DNA of 64,000 bases from Sporosarcina luteola (GTDB lineage Bacteria; Bacillota; Bacilli; Bacillales_A; Planococcaceae): assembly GCF_023715585.1 (NCBI RefSeq), contig NZ_JAMBOK010000002.1, forward strand, positions 1 through 64,000, read 5' to 3'. A program made the position numbers and the translations under genes. The notes below the pieces were generated by a model. That model was given only the letters and a program-made list of their open reading frames with translations, was not told the DNA's origin and ran no database searches. This document shows, piece after piece, positions 47,489 to 55,796 of this stretch (within the stretch, counting starts at the first letter, position 1; each line of letters opens with the position of its first letter).

Positions 47489-48754
47489 ATGGGTAATCTA
47501 CTAATAAGAAAAGCACATATCAAAGATGGCGAGGCTCTTAAAGACATTAAAATAAGTGGCGGCAAGATTGTAGAAATAGCTGCTCATATTCAAAATGACA
47601 ATAACTCAAGAGAGATTGATGCAAAAGGCAATGCGGTACTGCCAACACTCATTGAAAGTCATATTCATCCAGATAAAGCTTTTCTGGAAGAGCGTAAACC
47701 GAATCTATCAGGCACTTTAGAGGAAGCTCTGAAGAATACTGCTGAACTAAAGAAATTATATACATACGAAGATGTAAAGGAACGAGCTGAACGAGTGATC
47801 AGGTGGTCGGTGTTAAATGGAACAACGATCATGAGAGCACATCCTGACGTGGATCCCTTCGAAAAGACGCTTGGAGTGGAAGTGCTTCTAGATTTAAAAG
47901 AGAAATTTAAAGATGTTCTAGATATGCAGATTGTTGCATTCCCTCAAGAAGGCATCATTCAATCCCCCGGAGTACTCGAGATGATGGAAGAATCCATCAA
48001 AATGGGAGCAGACGTAGTTGGGGGTTGTCCTTATAGTGAAAAGACGATGGATGATACTAAAAAACAACTGGAAATCGTTTTTGACTTGGCGGAAAAATAC
48101 AACTTACCGATTGATATGCATGCCGATTTTGGCACCGATGCGAATGATCCTCAAAATACATGCATCGAATTAATTTGTGATATGACAATCGAACGAGGAT
48201 ACCAAGGCAGAGTTGCAATCGGACATGTTACAACTTTAGGGTCACTGGATCCAGAAGTAGCAGCGCCTATTTTTGATAAAATCGCGAAAGCAGAAGTTTC
48301 AATCGTACCGCTGCCAGTGACAGACATGTTTATGACGGGACGCGCGGAGAGAAAGAATATTCCTCGCGGCATGGCACCTGTATTGGCGATGATGGAGCGC
48401 GGCGTAAATCTTGCCTATTCCTCAAATAATATCCGAAATGCTTTCACACCGTTTGGCAATGCTGATTTAATTGCCGTCGGGTACTTACTGCAAGTTTCAC
48501 AACAAATGGGCTCCGCTGCACAGCGCCGTTCGGTTTTGGATATGGTAACTTATAACGCAGCCAAAGCTATCGGAATTACGGAGACGTACGGTTTGGAAGT
48601 TGGGAAAAATGCTGATGTAGTCATCTATGATTGTAAGGATTTGAGTAATCTAGTGAATGATCAGCCATTGATTCGTTATGTCATTAAAAATGGCAAGATC
48701 ATCGTCCAAAATGAATTGACACAAGATTTGGCACCTGTATTGATGGAAGATTAA
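47489..48754 (+). CDS. Cytosine-deaminase-like amidohydrolase
   Basis: A 421-residue amidohydrolase-superfamily enzyme, closest in pattern to bacterial cytosine deaminase (CodA/AtzC group). Metal-site histidines are visible in ESHIHPDKAF (about residue 57-66), DMHADFG (about 210) and IGHVTTLGS (about 244). In CodA the catalytic aspartate sits in an SD/HD motif before a DPWYPLG-like segment; the equivalent here is SSNNIRNAFTPFG with Asn313, so chemistry or substrate may differ. The start follows TTAGGAGGC. Likely role: hydrolytic deamination or ring opening of an N-heterocycle. Confidence 0.85.
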   Translation: MGNLLIRKAHIKDGEALKDIKISGGKIVEIAAHIQNDNNSREIDAKGNAVLPTLIESHIHPDKAFLEERKPNLSGTLEEALKNTAELKKLYTYEDVKERAERVIRWSVLNGTTIMRAHPDVDPFEKTLGVEVLLDLKEKFKDVLDMQIVAFPQEGIIQSPGVLEMMEESIKMGADVVGGCPYSEKTMDDTKKQLEIVFDLAEKYNLPIDMHADFGTDANDPQNTCIELICDMTIERGYQGRVAIGHVTTLGSLDPEVAAPIFDKIAKAEVSIVPLPVTDMFMTGRAERKNIPRGMAPVLAMMERGVNLAYSSNNIRNAFTPFGNADLIAVGYLLQVSQQMGSAAQRRSVLDMVTYNAAKAIGITETYGLEVGKNADVVIYDCKDLSNLVNDQPLIRYVIKNGKIIVQNELTQDLAPVLMED

Positions 48755-48799
48755 TAACATATTTCAACTATTATTTTTAATCCAGAAAGGTGAAAACTA

Positions 48800-50035
48800 T
48801 TGACTGTGAATACTATGTTAACTAATGATCGACTAACTGTCTCACACAATCCGCCTTATGATGCGCTGCAAGCGTTTGTTCGAGAAAACCATATTGCCCT
48901 TGAAGGAACGGGTGAAGGGAAACTTGAAGACCTAGTGTTTGCAGTAAAAGACGTATTTAAGATTTTGGGAAGCACGTATAGTAATGGGCATCCGGAATGG
49001 CTGCGGACGCATGCTCCAGATGACTTCACTTCTAGCATTGTAACAAAATTATTATCTGCAGGAGCCGATTTAGTAGGAAAAACGGTTTGCGACGAGCTAT
49101 GTTACAGCATCAGCGGTGAAAACTGGAATTATGGTTCACCCATTAACCCTCATGATCCTAGACGTTTTGCAGGAGGGTCTTCGAGCGGAACGGGAGTTGC
49201 AACAGCAGGCGGTTTAGTCGATTTCGCCATTGGAAGCGACTGCTTAGGGTCTGTTCGGGTTCCAGCAAGTTACACCGGAATACTAGGAATGCGCCCTACT
49301 TATGGCCGAGTGGCGAACGATGGCGAGGCACCTTATTGTGAGAGCATGGATGTTCTAGGATACGTAGCCCGAAATACAGAGATTTTCAGGCGAGTTTCTG
49401 AAGAGATATTAGGACAAGACACAGAAAAAGTTGCATTTACAAAGTTGCTCATCGCTGATGATTGCTTTGATTCGATCAACAATGATGTTTCAGAGGCATT
49501 GCAGCCAGCTGTTACCCATCTAAAACAACATTTTGCTCATGTTGAACATGTAAGACTGAGTCCAAACGGCTTAGAAGAATGGACCGAAGTCTTTAGAATC
49601 ATTCAAGGGTATGAAGTTTGGGAGAGCTACGGTGGCTGGATAAGAAAACATCGTCCGCATCTTTCACCTGGTCCCAAAGAACGCTTACAATGGGCATCTA
49701 CCATTACTTTGAGCGAGTATAAAGAGGCATTAACGAAAAGGGAACCGATTATTGAGAGAATGAATGAGGTTTTGAAAGACGGCGCATTGCTTTGTTTACC
49801 TACAGCTGCTTCCGTAGCACCTTTGCGGGATAGCTCTGCAGATGATATAAATGCCGTCCGTGCACAATCTAGTAACCTGTTATGTATTTCGCCTTTATCC
49901 GGCACTCCACAGATTACGTTACCGTTAGTTAAACAACATGATGTGCCACTTGGCATATCAATAATTGGAGCCCGTGGATGTGATCTACAGCTAGCGAAAA
50001 CTGCTGTGGATTTAGTTGATAGTTATAGTAAATGA
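48800..50035 (+). CDS. Amidase signature family hydrolase
   Basis: A 411-residue amidase signature enzyme with the Ser-cisSer-Lys triad: Lys in LVFAVKDVFK (about residue 50), cis-Ser in GGSSSGTGVATAGG (about 127-131) and nucleophile Ser in GSDCLGSVRVPA (about 151). Such enzymes cleave linear amides or ureido acids, for example the carbamoyl products of opened rings. The start is TTG after AAAGGTG. It lies between the amidohydrolase and permease genes. Its substrate is unknown but probably a product of the preceding enzyme. Confidence 0.9.
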   Translation: MTVNTMLTNDRLTVSHNPPYDALQAFVRENHIALEGTGEGKLEDLVFAVKDVFKILGSTYSNGHPEWLRTHAPDDFTSSIVTKLLSAGADLVGKTVCDELCYSISGENWNYGSPINPHDPRRFAGGSSSGTGVATAGGLVDFAIGSDCLGSVRVPASYTGILGMRPTYGRVANDGEAPYCESMDVLGYVARNTEIFRRVSEEILGQDTEKVAFTKLLIADDCFDSINNDVSEALQPAVTHLKQHFAHVEHVRLSPNGLEEWTEVFRIIQGYEVWESYGGWIRKHRPHLSPGPKERLQWASTITLSEYKEALTKREPIIERMNEVLKDGALLCLPTAASVAPLRDSSADDINAVRAQSSNLLCISPLSGTPQITLPLVKQHDVPLGISIIGARGCDLQLAKTAVDLVDSYSK

Positions 50036-50048
50036 AAACCTGAAAGTT

Positions 50049-50076
50049 AGCCGGATACATTATCCGGCTCTTTTTA
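50049..50076 (+). terminator. Terminator between amidase and permease genes
   Basis: AGCCGGATA (50049-50057) and TATCCGGCT (50061-50069) form a perfect 9-bp stem with a three-base loop, then CTTTTTAAG. The permease may need read-through or its own promoter. Confidence 0.75.
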
Positions 50077-50123
50077 AGAAATGAACTAGGTAATTATCAT
50101 TCCTCCGGGAGGTTTGGGTCAAT

Positions 50124-51644
50124 ATGAGTCAACTAGGTATTGGGGCAACACAACAAAAAGGCATGAGCGCGGCTGCTCAAGAGGAAATAAAGGTAACGCA
50201 AGAAGAAGTTACGATATTCAAGTCTAGAGGGTACGATAATGAAGACTTGTTACCAAAAACAAAAGATAAACGAAACATGAGTCCCTTGAATTATTTCACA
50301 TTATGGATGGGCAACTTACATAATATCCCGAATTACGCTGCAGTGGGTGGTTTAATAGTTTTAGGAATTGCGCCTCTGAATATAATGATAGCATTGATAC
50401 TTGGTGCCATTATAACTGGTCTATTCATGGCTTTTAATGGACAAGCAGGTTCAAAATACGGTATTCCCTTCGCTCTCCATTTGCGGGCGACATATGGAGC
50501 GGCTGGAGCTAAACTTCCGGGCATTTTACGTGGTATTGTAGTGGCGATCGGTTGGTTCGGTTTACAAACCTTCGTGGGATCTCAAGCTCTGCTTATTATA
50601 ATCGGAAAGTTATGGCCAAGCTTCTTGAAAGTTGGTGGTGACGTTACTTTCCTCGGAATCGGACTGCCGGGACTAGTATGTTTTATAATCTTTTGGCTTG
50701 TGAATGTAGCGCTCGGCATAAGTGGGAGCGGATTTTTAAATAAATTCAATACAGTATTAACAGTCTTCATTTATGTTCTGTTTATCTCCATGGGAATTTG
50801 GGGAGTTATCGTTGGCGGTGGTTTCGGTAATATTTTAAACTACGCCATTGAAGGACCGACTCAATCCATCAACCCTCTTTTTGCTTACATTTTGATCATT
50901 AGTGCGGTATTGGCATTCTGGGCTGCACCAACAACAAGCGTTGCTGATTTTACGCAAAATGCAAAGTCAAACAGAGACCAAATGATTGGACAGTCATTGA
51001 GCTTAATTATTGGCTACATCATTTTTGCTTTTACTAGCATCTCCATTCTCATCGGTAGTTCCATTTATTATGGAATGGAACAATGGGATGTGTTAAACGT
51101 AATTAATAAGTGGGATAGTTTGCCGGCCGTATTCTTTGCAATGCTTATTTTATTGCTGATTACTGTCAACTCAAATGTAACGGCAAATGTCACTCCAGCT
51201 GCTTATCAATTAACTGCGCTCTTCCCTAAATGGGTTACTTATCGAAGGGGAGTATTCATTGCGAGTATCATCGGTTTCTTGATTATGCCGTGGAAACTAA
51301 TGGAGAACCCTGACAGTATTTATACCTTCTTGAGCGGAGTTGGCGCCATTTTAGGTCCTATAACTGGTGTTATGATCTATCAATTTTTCTTCGTAACTAA
51401 AAAAGAGATTGATCTTGACCAACTATATTACGATACGAATGATCCGACAGCTGTTAGTAAGTATAAGGGTGTCAATAAGAATGCATATATTGCAACGATT
51501 TTAGGAGTAGTCGTATCTCTAAGTGGTAATTTCATACCATTACTTTCAAGCATCTCCGAAATTTCTTGGATAATTGGTTTTGTTACAGCATTCATAGCGT
51601 ATGGCTTGCTTGTAAAATTCTTTGCCAACAAACTATCTGTATGA
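50124..51644 (+). CDS. NCS1 family purine/cytosine-type permease
   Basis: A 506-residue integral membrane protein with about twelve helices, of the nucleobase:cation symporter-1 family (CodB-like). MSPLNYFTLWMGNLHNIPNYAAVGG, divided here at its membrane boundary, and QAGSKYGIPFALHLRATYG contain family-specific residues. The N-terminal 50 residues are hydrophilic. The start follows CCGGGAGG. Position among deaminases and an amidase says it brings in the nitrogenous ring compound that the cluster degrades. Confidence 0.92.
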   Translation: MSQLGIGATQQKGMSAAAQEEIKVTQEEVTIFKSRGYDNEDLLPKTKDKRNMSPLNYFTLWMGNLHNIPNYAAVGGLIVLGIAPLNIMIALILGAIITGLFMAFNGQAGSKYGIPFALHLRATYGAAGAKLPGILRGIVVAIGWFGLQTFVGSQALLIIIGKLWPSFLKVGGDVTFLGIGLPGLVCFIIFWLVNVALGISGSGFLNKFNTVLTVFIYVLFISMGIWGVIVGGGFGNILNYAIEGPTQSINPLFAYILIISAVLAFWAAPTTSVADFTQNAKSNRDQMIGQSLSLIIGYIIFAFTSISILIGSSIYYGMEQWDVLNVINKWDSLPAVFFAMLILLLITVNSNVTANVTPAAYQLTALFPKWVTYRRGVFIASIIGFLIMPWKLMENPDSIYTFLSGVGAILGPITGVMIYQFFFVTKKEIDLDQLYYDTNDPTAVSKYKGVNKNAYIATILGVVVSLSGNFIPLLSSISEISWIIGFVTAFIAYGLLVKFFANKLSV

Positions 51645-51755
51645 CACGGATGGCTGGATGGTTTATAAACGGTCCAAACAATCACTCGTTGCAATGGATG
51701 ATATAATGAGCTCGTTGCAGTATGGATGAACAGGTAATAGAAAGGTTGAGTTTGT

Positions 51756-52682
51756 ATGAAAATTGGTATCATCGGCGCGGGAGCCATAGGCGGACTGTAT
51801 GGTGCTGTCTTATCCGAAACGGGACATGACGTCTACTTAATCGATATATTTAAGGAACATATAGACGCAATCAATTCTAAAGGACTTACAATCTTGCATG
51901 GTGACGAAAAAAAGGTGTATACGAATCTCAAGGCGTTCACTGATGGTAGAGAGATCGGAGAAGAACTTGATGTAGTCATCGTTTTAGTCAAAACATATAT
52001 CACGGAAATTGCTATGGAGCAAAATAAAGATCTCTTTGGCGACAATACGATTGTGTTAACTTTACAGAACGGTATCGGTAATATTGAAAAAATCGCTGCG
52101 TTTATTGATGAAGATAAAATTATTGCTGGGAATACGAGTACAGCTGGCTACATTGAGGAGCCTGGTGTGATCCTCCACACAGGTAGTGGGGGTACTGTCA
52201 TTGGTGAGATTAATGGTAAAGTCACTGAGCGGATCAAAGAGATTCAACGCATGTTCGACCATGAAAAACTTGGGGAATCCAAGGTTTCCGAAAATGTCAT
52301 GTCATTAATTTGGGAGAAGTTAATTGGCAATTGCGGTATTAATCCATTGGGTGCACTAACCGGCCTGAGAAACGGCGAGTTGGTTGAAAACGAGGAGACT
52401 TCTAACCTACAGGATAAAATTGCGGAAGAATGTCTGATGGTTGCCAAAAAAGCGGGCATTCCTTTACGTTTTACTGATTCCTCTATTATTAAAGACTTGG
52501 CTAGGAAAACTGCGCCAAACCAGACTTCAATGTTGGTAGATGTACTAAATAAAAGAAGAACTGAGATTATGGCTATTAATGGCGGAGTTGTTCAAAAGGC
52601 AAAAGAACTTGGCCTGGAAGTTCCGATCAATGAAATGCTCGTCAATTTAGTGTTGGCAAAAGAAAAAAGTTATTTAACCTAA
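51756..52682 (+). CDS. Ketopantoate reductase family (PanE/ApbA) dehydrogenase
   Basis: A 308-residue NADPH-type oxidoreductase. The N-terminal glycine motif IGIIGAGAIGGLYGA, the LVKTY segment and the GNTSTAGY segment are typical of PanE. The C-terminal helical domain has EKLIGNCGINPLGALTG, with the lysine and asparagines of the family. Its place in a catabolic cluster, far from panB or panC, argues for a 2-oxo or 2-hydroxymethyl acid other than ketopantoate. The start follows AAAGGTTGAG. Confidence 0.88.
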   Translation: MKIGIIGAGAIGGLYGAVLSETGHDVYLIDIFKEHIDAINSKGLTILHGDEKKVYTNLKAFTDGREIGEELDVVIVLVKTYITEIAMEQNKDLFGDNTIVLTLQNGIGNIEKIAAFIDEDKIIAGNTSTAGYIEEPGVILHTGSGGTVIGEINGKVTERIKEIQRMFDHEKLGESKVSENVMSLIWEKLIGNCGINPLGALTGLRNGELVENEETSNLQDKIAEECLMVAKKAGIPLRFTDSSIIKDLARKTAPNQTSMLVDVLNKRRTEIMAINGGVVQKAKELGLEVPINEMLVNLVLAKEKSYLT

Positions 52683-52751
52683 CCAACAATGAGCTGATCC
52701 ATCTGTTCAATTTGATCTTGTGGAAGTAATGCAAACTAGGAGGATTCAATT

Positions 52752-53231
52752 ATGATTAGTAATTCAGATTTGAAGCACCTGCGACGTTGTATTGAATTAG
52801 CGGGAACTGCGCTAGAGAAGGGGGACGAGCCATTTGGTTCAGTCCTGGTCTCAGCTAACGGAGAAGTACTAGCAGAAGATCATAACCACGTTGCAGGCGG
52901 CGACCATACGCAGCATCCCGAATTTGCATTGGCGCGATGGGCGGCTGCGAACATGACGCCTGAAGAGAGAAGCAAGGCAACAGTATATACCTCTGGTGAA
53001 CACTGTCCTATGTGCGCTGCGGCTCACGGGTGGGTAGGGCTAGGCCGGATTGTATACGCAAGTTCCTCCAAACAACTGGAACAGTGGTTAAATGAAATGG
53101 GGGTTGCTCCATCACGCGTTCGTAATCTTTCTATTCAGGATGTCATCCGTGATACGGCAATTGACGGTCCTGTCCCTGAACTAGCTGAACAAGTTCGCGA
53201 ACTCCATCGTCAGTTCCATGCAAGCAAATGA
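52752..53231 (+). CDS. Nucleoside/guanine deaminase-like CDA-fold enzyme
   Basis: A 159-residue cytidine-deaminase-fold protein. The zinc site is HPE in QHPEFALARWAA (HAE in most relatives) and the PCxxC equivalent GEHCPMCAAAHGW. Related enzymes deaminate guanine, nucleosides or tRNA adenosine. The Pro in HPE and the downstream GPVPELAEQ segment mark a separate subgroup. The start follows AGGAGGA. It is the last gene of the cluster. With the amidohydrolase it gives two candidate deaminases of different folds. Confidence 0.9.
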   Translation: MISNSDLKHLRRCIELAGTALEKGDEPFGSVLVSANGEVLAEDHNHVAGGDHTQHPEFALARWAAANMTPEERSKATVYTSGEHCPMCAAAHGWVGLGRIVYASSSKQLEQWLNEMGVAPSRVRNLSIQDVIRDTAIDGPVPELAEQVRELHRQFHASK

Positions 53232-53255
53232 TAAACAAAGCAATTACTACATGTT

Positions 53256-53289
53256 AAAGTCCAATCTTCAAAGAGGAGATTGGACTTTT
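53256..53289. terminator. Bidirectional terminator between the catabolic cluster and lrgAB
   Basis: AAAGTCCAATCT (53256-53267) and AGATTGGACTTT (53277-53288) form a perfect 12-bp stem; both flanks are A/T-rich. Confidence 0.88.
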
Positions 53290-53296
53290 CTTATTC

Positions 53297-53989
53297 TCAA
53301 ATATGAAACATCCATACAACAATTGGTCCAAGAACGGATCCGATGATTGCACTTAATGCCATTGTGATAGAGCTCATCGAAAAGGTTAGTTCACCGTATT
53401 CAGCGGCTTTAGCAGTCCCTATCGCATGTGATGCGCTGCCAAGGGCAATACCTCGGCCGATCGCCGTATGCACGCGCAACCACGTAAAAATAGAAGGTGC
53501 AACTATTGCGCCAAAGATACCTGCAATCATAACACAGACAACCGCCAGTGATGCACTTCCGCCCAACCCTTTCGCGACTTCAATTGCAATAGGAGTCGTA
53601 AGGGATTTCGGGATAAGGGAAAGGGCCAATGAGTGGTCGATTCGGAGAAGCTTAGCGAGAAGGGCAACACTCACCATTCCGGAACTGGCGCCAACAAGTA
53701 CGCCTCCTAGTATTGGCAAAAGGTTATCAAGTAAAAAACGGCGTTGGTTATACAAAGGATAGGCAAGTGCGACAACGGATGGACCTAATAGGGAGCTGAT
53801 CCATTGCCCTCCAACCATATAGCTGTCATATGAAATATGAAACAAAGACAAGATAATGATAATAATCGTAGTCGCAGTTAAAACAGGTATGAGAAATGAG
53901 TAAGAATACCGCTTATAGACTTTAGCCATCGCTAGATATGCAATGATGGTTACTAAAATCATGCAGAAGGCGAGTGTGGCTTGCTGCAT
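53297..53989 (-). CDS. lrgB: LrgB family membrane protein
   Basis: A 230-residue membrane protein with about seven helices. PKSLTTPIAIEVAKGLGGS and GSASHAIGTAKAAEYGE are LrgB/CidB signatures. Formerly called holin-antiholin partners, LrgAB-type pairs act as pyruvate carriers in B. subtilis (PftAB). The start follows AAAGGGTGATC, and its first 31 bases overlap lrgA. It is divergent from the glycerate kinase operon, which fits a role in three-carbon acid transport. Confidence 0.92.
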   Translation of the reverse strand: MQQATLAFCMILVTIIAYLAMAKVYKRYSYSFLIPVLTATTIIIIILSLFHISYDSYMVGGQWISSLLGPSVVALAYPLYNQRRFLLDNLLPILGGVLVGASSGMVSVALLAKLLRIDHSLALSLIPKSLTTPIAIEVAKGLGGSASLAVVCVMIAGIFGAIVAPSIFTWLRVHTAIGRGIALGSASHAIGTAKAAEYGELTFSMSSITMALSAIIGSVLGPIVVWMFHI

Positions 53990-54378
53990 TCTTGATCACC
54001 CTTTCTGTTTTGTGCCTTTTTCTCAAAAAATTGTCCTGCCGTACCTGTAATTGCAATGGAAATGACTGTACTTACTAGAACAGCAAGGATGAACAGTGCA
54101 CCTTGAAAAGAGAGTAACGAGGAATAGTTCATGACACCGACTGTTGTCGGGATAAAAAATAACATTAATAAACTGAGTAGAAATCCCGCTCCACTTTCTA
54201 TCCATTTCACCGGAATAATTTTAAAACATAAACAAGTGAATAGTAATAAGAGTCCTATAATACTGCCCGGAATGACTAAGTGGAAAAAGTTCTGAATAAC
54301 GTTTCCAACATACGAAAATATATATAAAATACAAATTTGCAAAACAACGAGGAGAGTTTTCATAATGTGTTGCTTCAT
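53959..54378 (-). CDS. lrgA: LrgA/CidA family membrane protein
   Basis: A 139-residue membrane protein with four helices and the CidA/LrgA motif LVIPGSIIGLLLLF, followed by the FFIPTTVGVM segment. The C-terminal 25 residues are hydrophilic. The start follows GAAAGGAAG. It is the first gene of the lrgAB pair and overlaps lrgB by 31 bases. The 235-base gap to the divergent glycerate kinase gene must hold both promoters; none was clear enough to call. Confidence 0.9.
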   Translation of the reverse strand: MKQHIMKTLLVVLQICILYIFSYVGNVIQNFFHLVIPGSIIGLLLLFTCLCFKIIPVKWIESGAGFLLSLLMLFFIPTTVGVMNYSSLLSFQGALFILAVLVSTVISIAITGTAGQFFEKKAQNRKGDQECSKPHSPSA

Positions 54379-54613
54379 TTGAAAAAACTTCCTTTCTATT
54401 TACTAAAATTTTTCTTTTCCTGATGACCAACCCTTCATTTGCCTTTCGCAGTTGGAAGTATATCATTGCTCTCCTCCCTTTACAACACTGGAATAGGTCG
54501 TTTCACAGACTAAATATCCTCCATTTCTAATCATTTATTAATCTATCTCTCAAAATATATTAGCTTTTGATAGGTACATTACAGTTATTAATGATTTCGA
54601 GGAGGAAATTCAC

Positions 54614-55780
54614 ATGAAGATTGTAATTGTACCATCGGGGTTTAAGGAATGTTTAGATGCAGAAGAGGTTGCGATCGCGATGGCTAAAGGGGTAAGGCGG
54701 TTTGATGAGGAAATTGAAGTTGTAGTTGTCCCGATGATTGACGGAGGGGAAGGGTTTGCAAAAACAATTGTGAGCTTAAAGGCCGGTGAATTAATTCATA
54801 AAGAAGTGACGGGCCCTGTTGGAGAGAAAATTGTAAGCCATTTTGGGGTTTTTACTGAGAACGATAAACGGACGGCTGTAATTGAAATGGCGGCTGTTGC
54901 TGGGTTGAAGCATGTTCCCCGAGATCAAAGAAACCCGTTGAAAACGACTACATACGGGGTAGGTGAACTGATACTCGCAGCCCTTGATCTTGGAGTCGAT
55001 AATATCCTTATTGGGTGTGGGGATTCCGGTACATCAGATGGCGGCTCGGGAATGGCACAAGCTCTTGGAGTGAAGTTTTTTGATCATCATCGCAAGCAGC
55101 TACTCATCCAGGGGGGTGAAGATTTGCTAAAGGTTGCCCATATAGATTCAACACATGTAGACAAACGATTGGCGGATGTTTCCATCGACGTGGCATGCAA
55201 TTGGACGAACGTACTTTGCGGGGAGAAAGGGGTAGCTCGAGTCTTTGGCCCACAAAAAGGAGCGACTCCCCACCAAGTGGAAAAATTGTCGGCAGCACTG
55301 GAGCACTATGCTGCTTTAATTCAAAAGAATAGTTCACTCGATGTCAGGACATTGCCAGGCAGTGGCGCATCCGGCGGACTTGGAGCAGGATTAATTGCCT
55401 TTACAGGCGCAACCCTTCACCCAAGGTTCGATATTATTAAAAATTATATTGATATAGAGGAAAAAATTGCAGGGGCGGATATTGTACTCACTGCGGAAGG
55501 CAGTATCGATTTTCAAACACCGAACGGAAAAATTCCAGCTGAAGTGGCTAGGATTGCGAAAAAGAATCAAATTCCGGTTATAGCGATTACAGGTACGATC
55601 GGTAAAGGTGCAGACCTAAACTACCAGGCGGGTATCGATGCATATTCAAGCATCATTCAAAAACCGACGACATTGGAAAAGGCGATCAGCAAAGCACCCC
55701 AATGGATTGAAGACAGTATTGTAGCAGTTCTTCGCCAAGTGAGCGTAGGCTTACGGATTGCTAGAAGAAAAATGGCATAG
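54614..55780 (+). CDS. Glycerate kinase (GlxK/GarK family)
   Basis: A 388-residue type-1 glycerate kinase that phosphorylates D-glycerate to 2-phosphoglycerate. The N-terminus KIVIVPSGFKECLDAEEVA, PMIDGGEGFAKT, GCGDSGTSDGGSGMAQALG and LPGSGASGGLGAGL are the family blocks. TAEGSIDFQTPNGKIP lies near the active site. The start follows CGAGGAGG. It is the first gene of a five-gene operon with an SLC13-type transporter and a two-component system. Confidence 0.94.
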   Translation: MKIVIVPSGFKECLDAEEVAIAMAKGVRRFDEEIEVVVVPMIDGGEGFAKTIVSLKAGELIHKEVTGPVGEKIVSHFGVFTENDKRTAVIEMAAVAGLKHVPRDQRNPLKTTTYGVGELILAALDLGVDNILIGCGDSGTSDGGSGMAQALGVKFFDHHRKQLLIQGGEDLLKVAHIDSTHVDKRLADVSIDVACNWTNVLCGEKGVARVFGPQKGATPHQVEKLSAALEHYAALIQKNSSLDVRTLPGSGASGGLGAGLIAFTGATLHPRFDIIKNYIDIEEKIAGADIVLTAEGSIDFQTPNGKIPAEVARIAKKNQIPVIAITGTIGKGADLNYQAGIDAYSSIIQKPTTLEKAISKAPQWIEDSIVAVLRQVSVGLRIARRKMA

Positions 55781-55796
55781 ATGAGGTGGTGGACCG

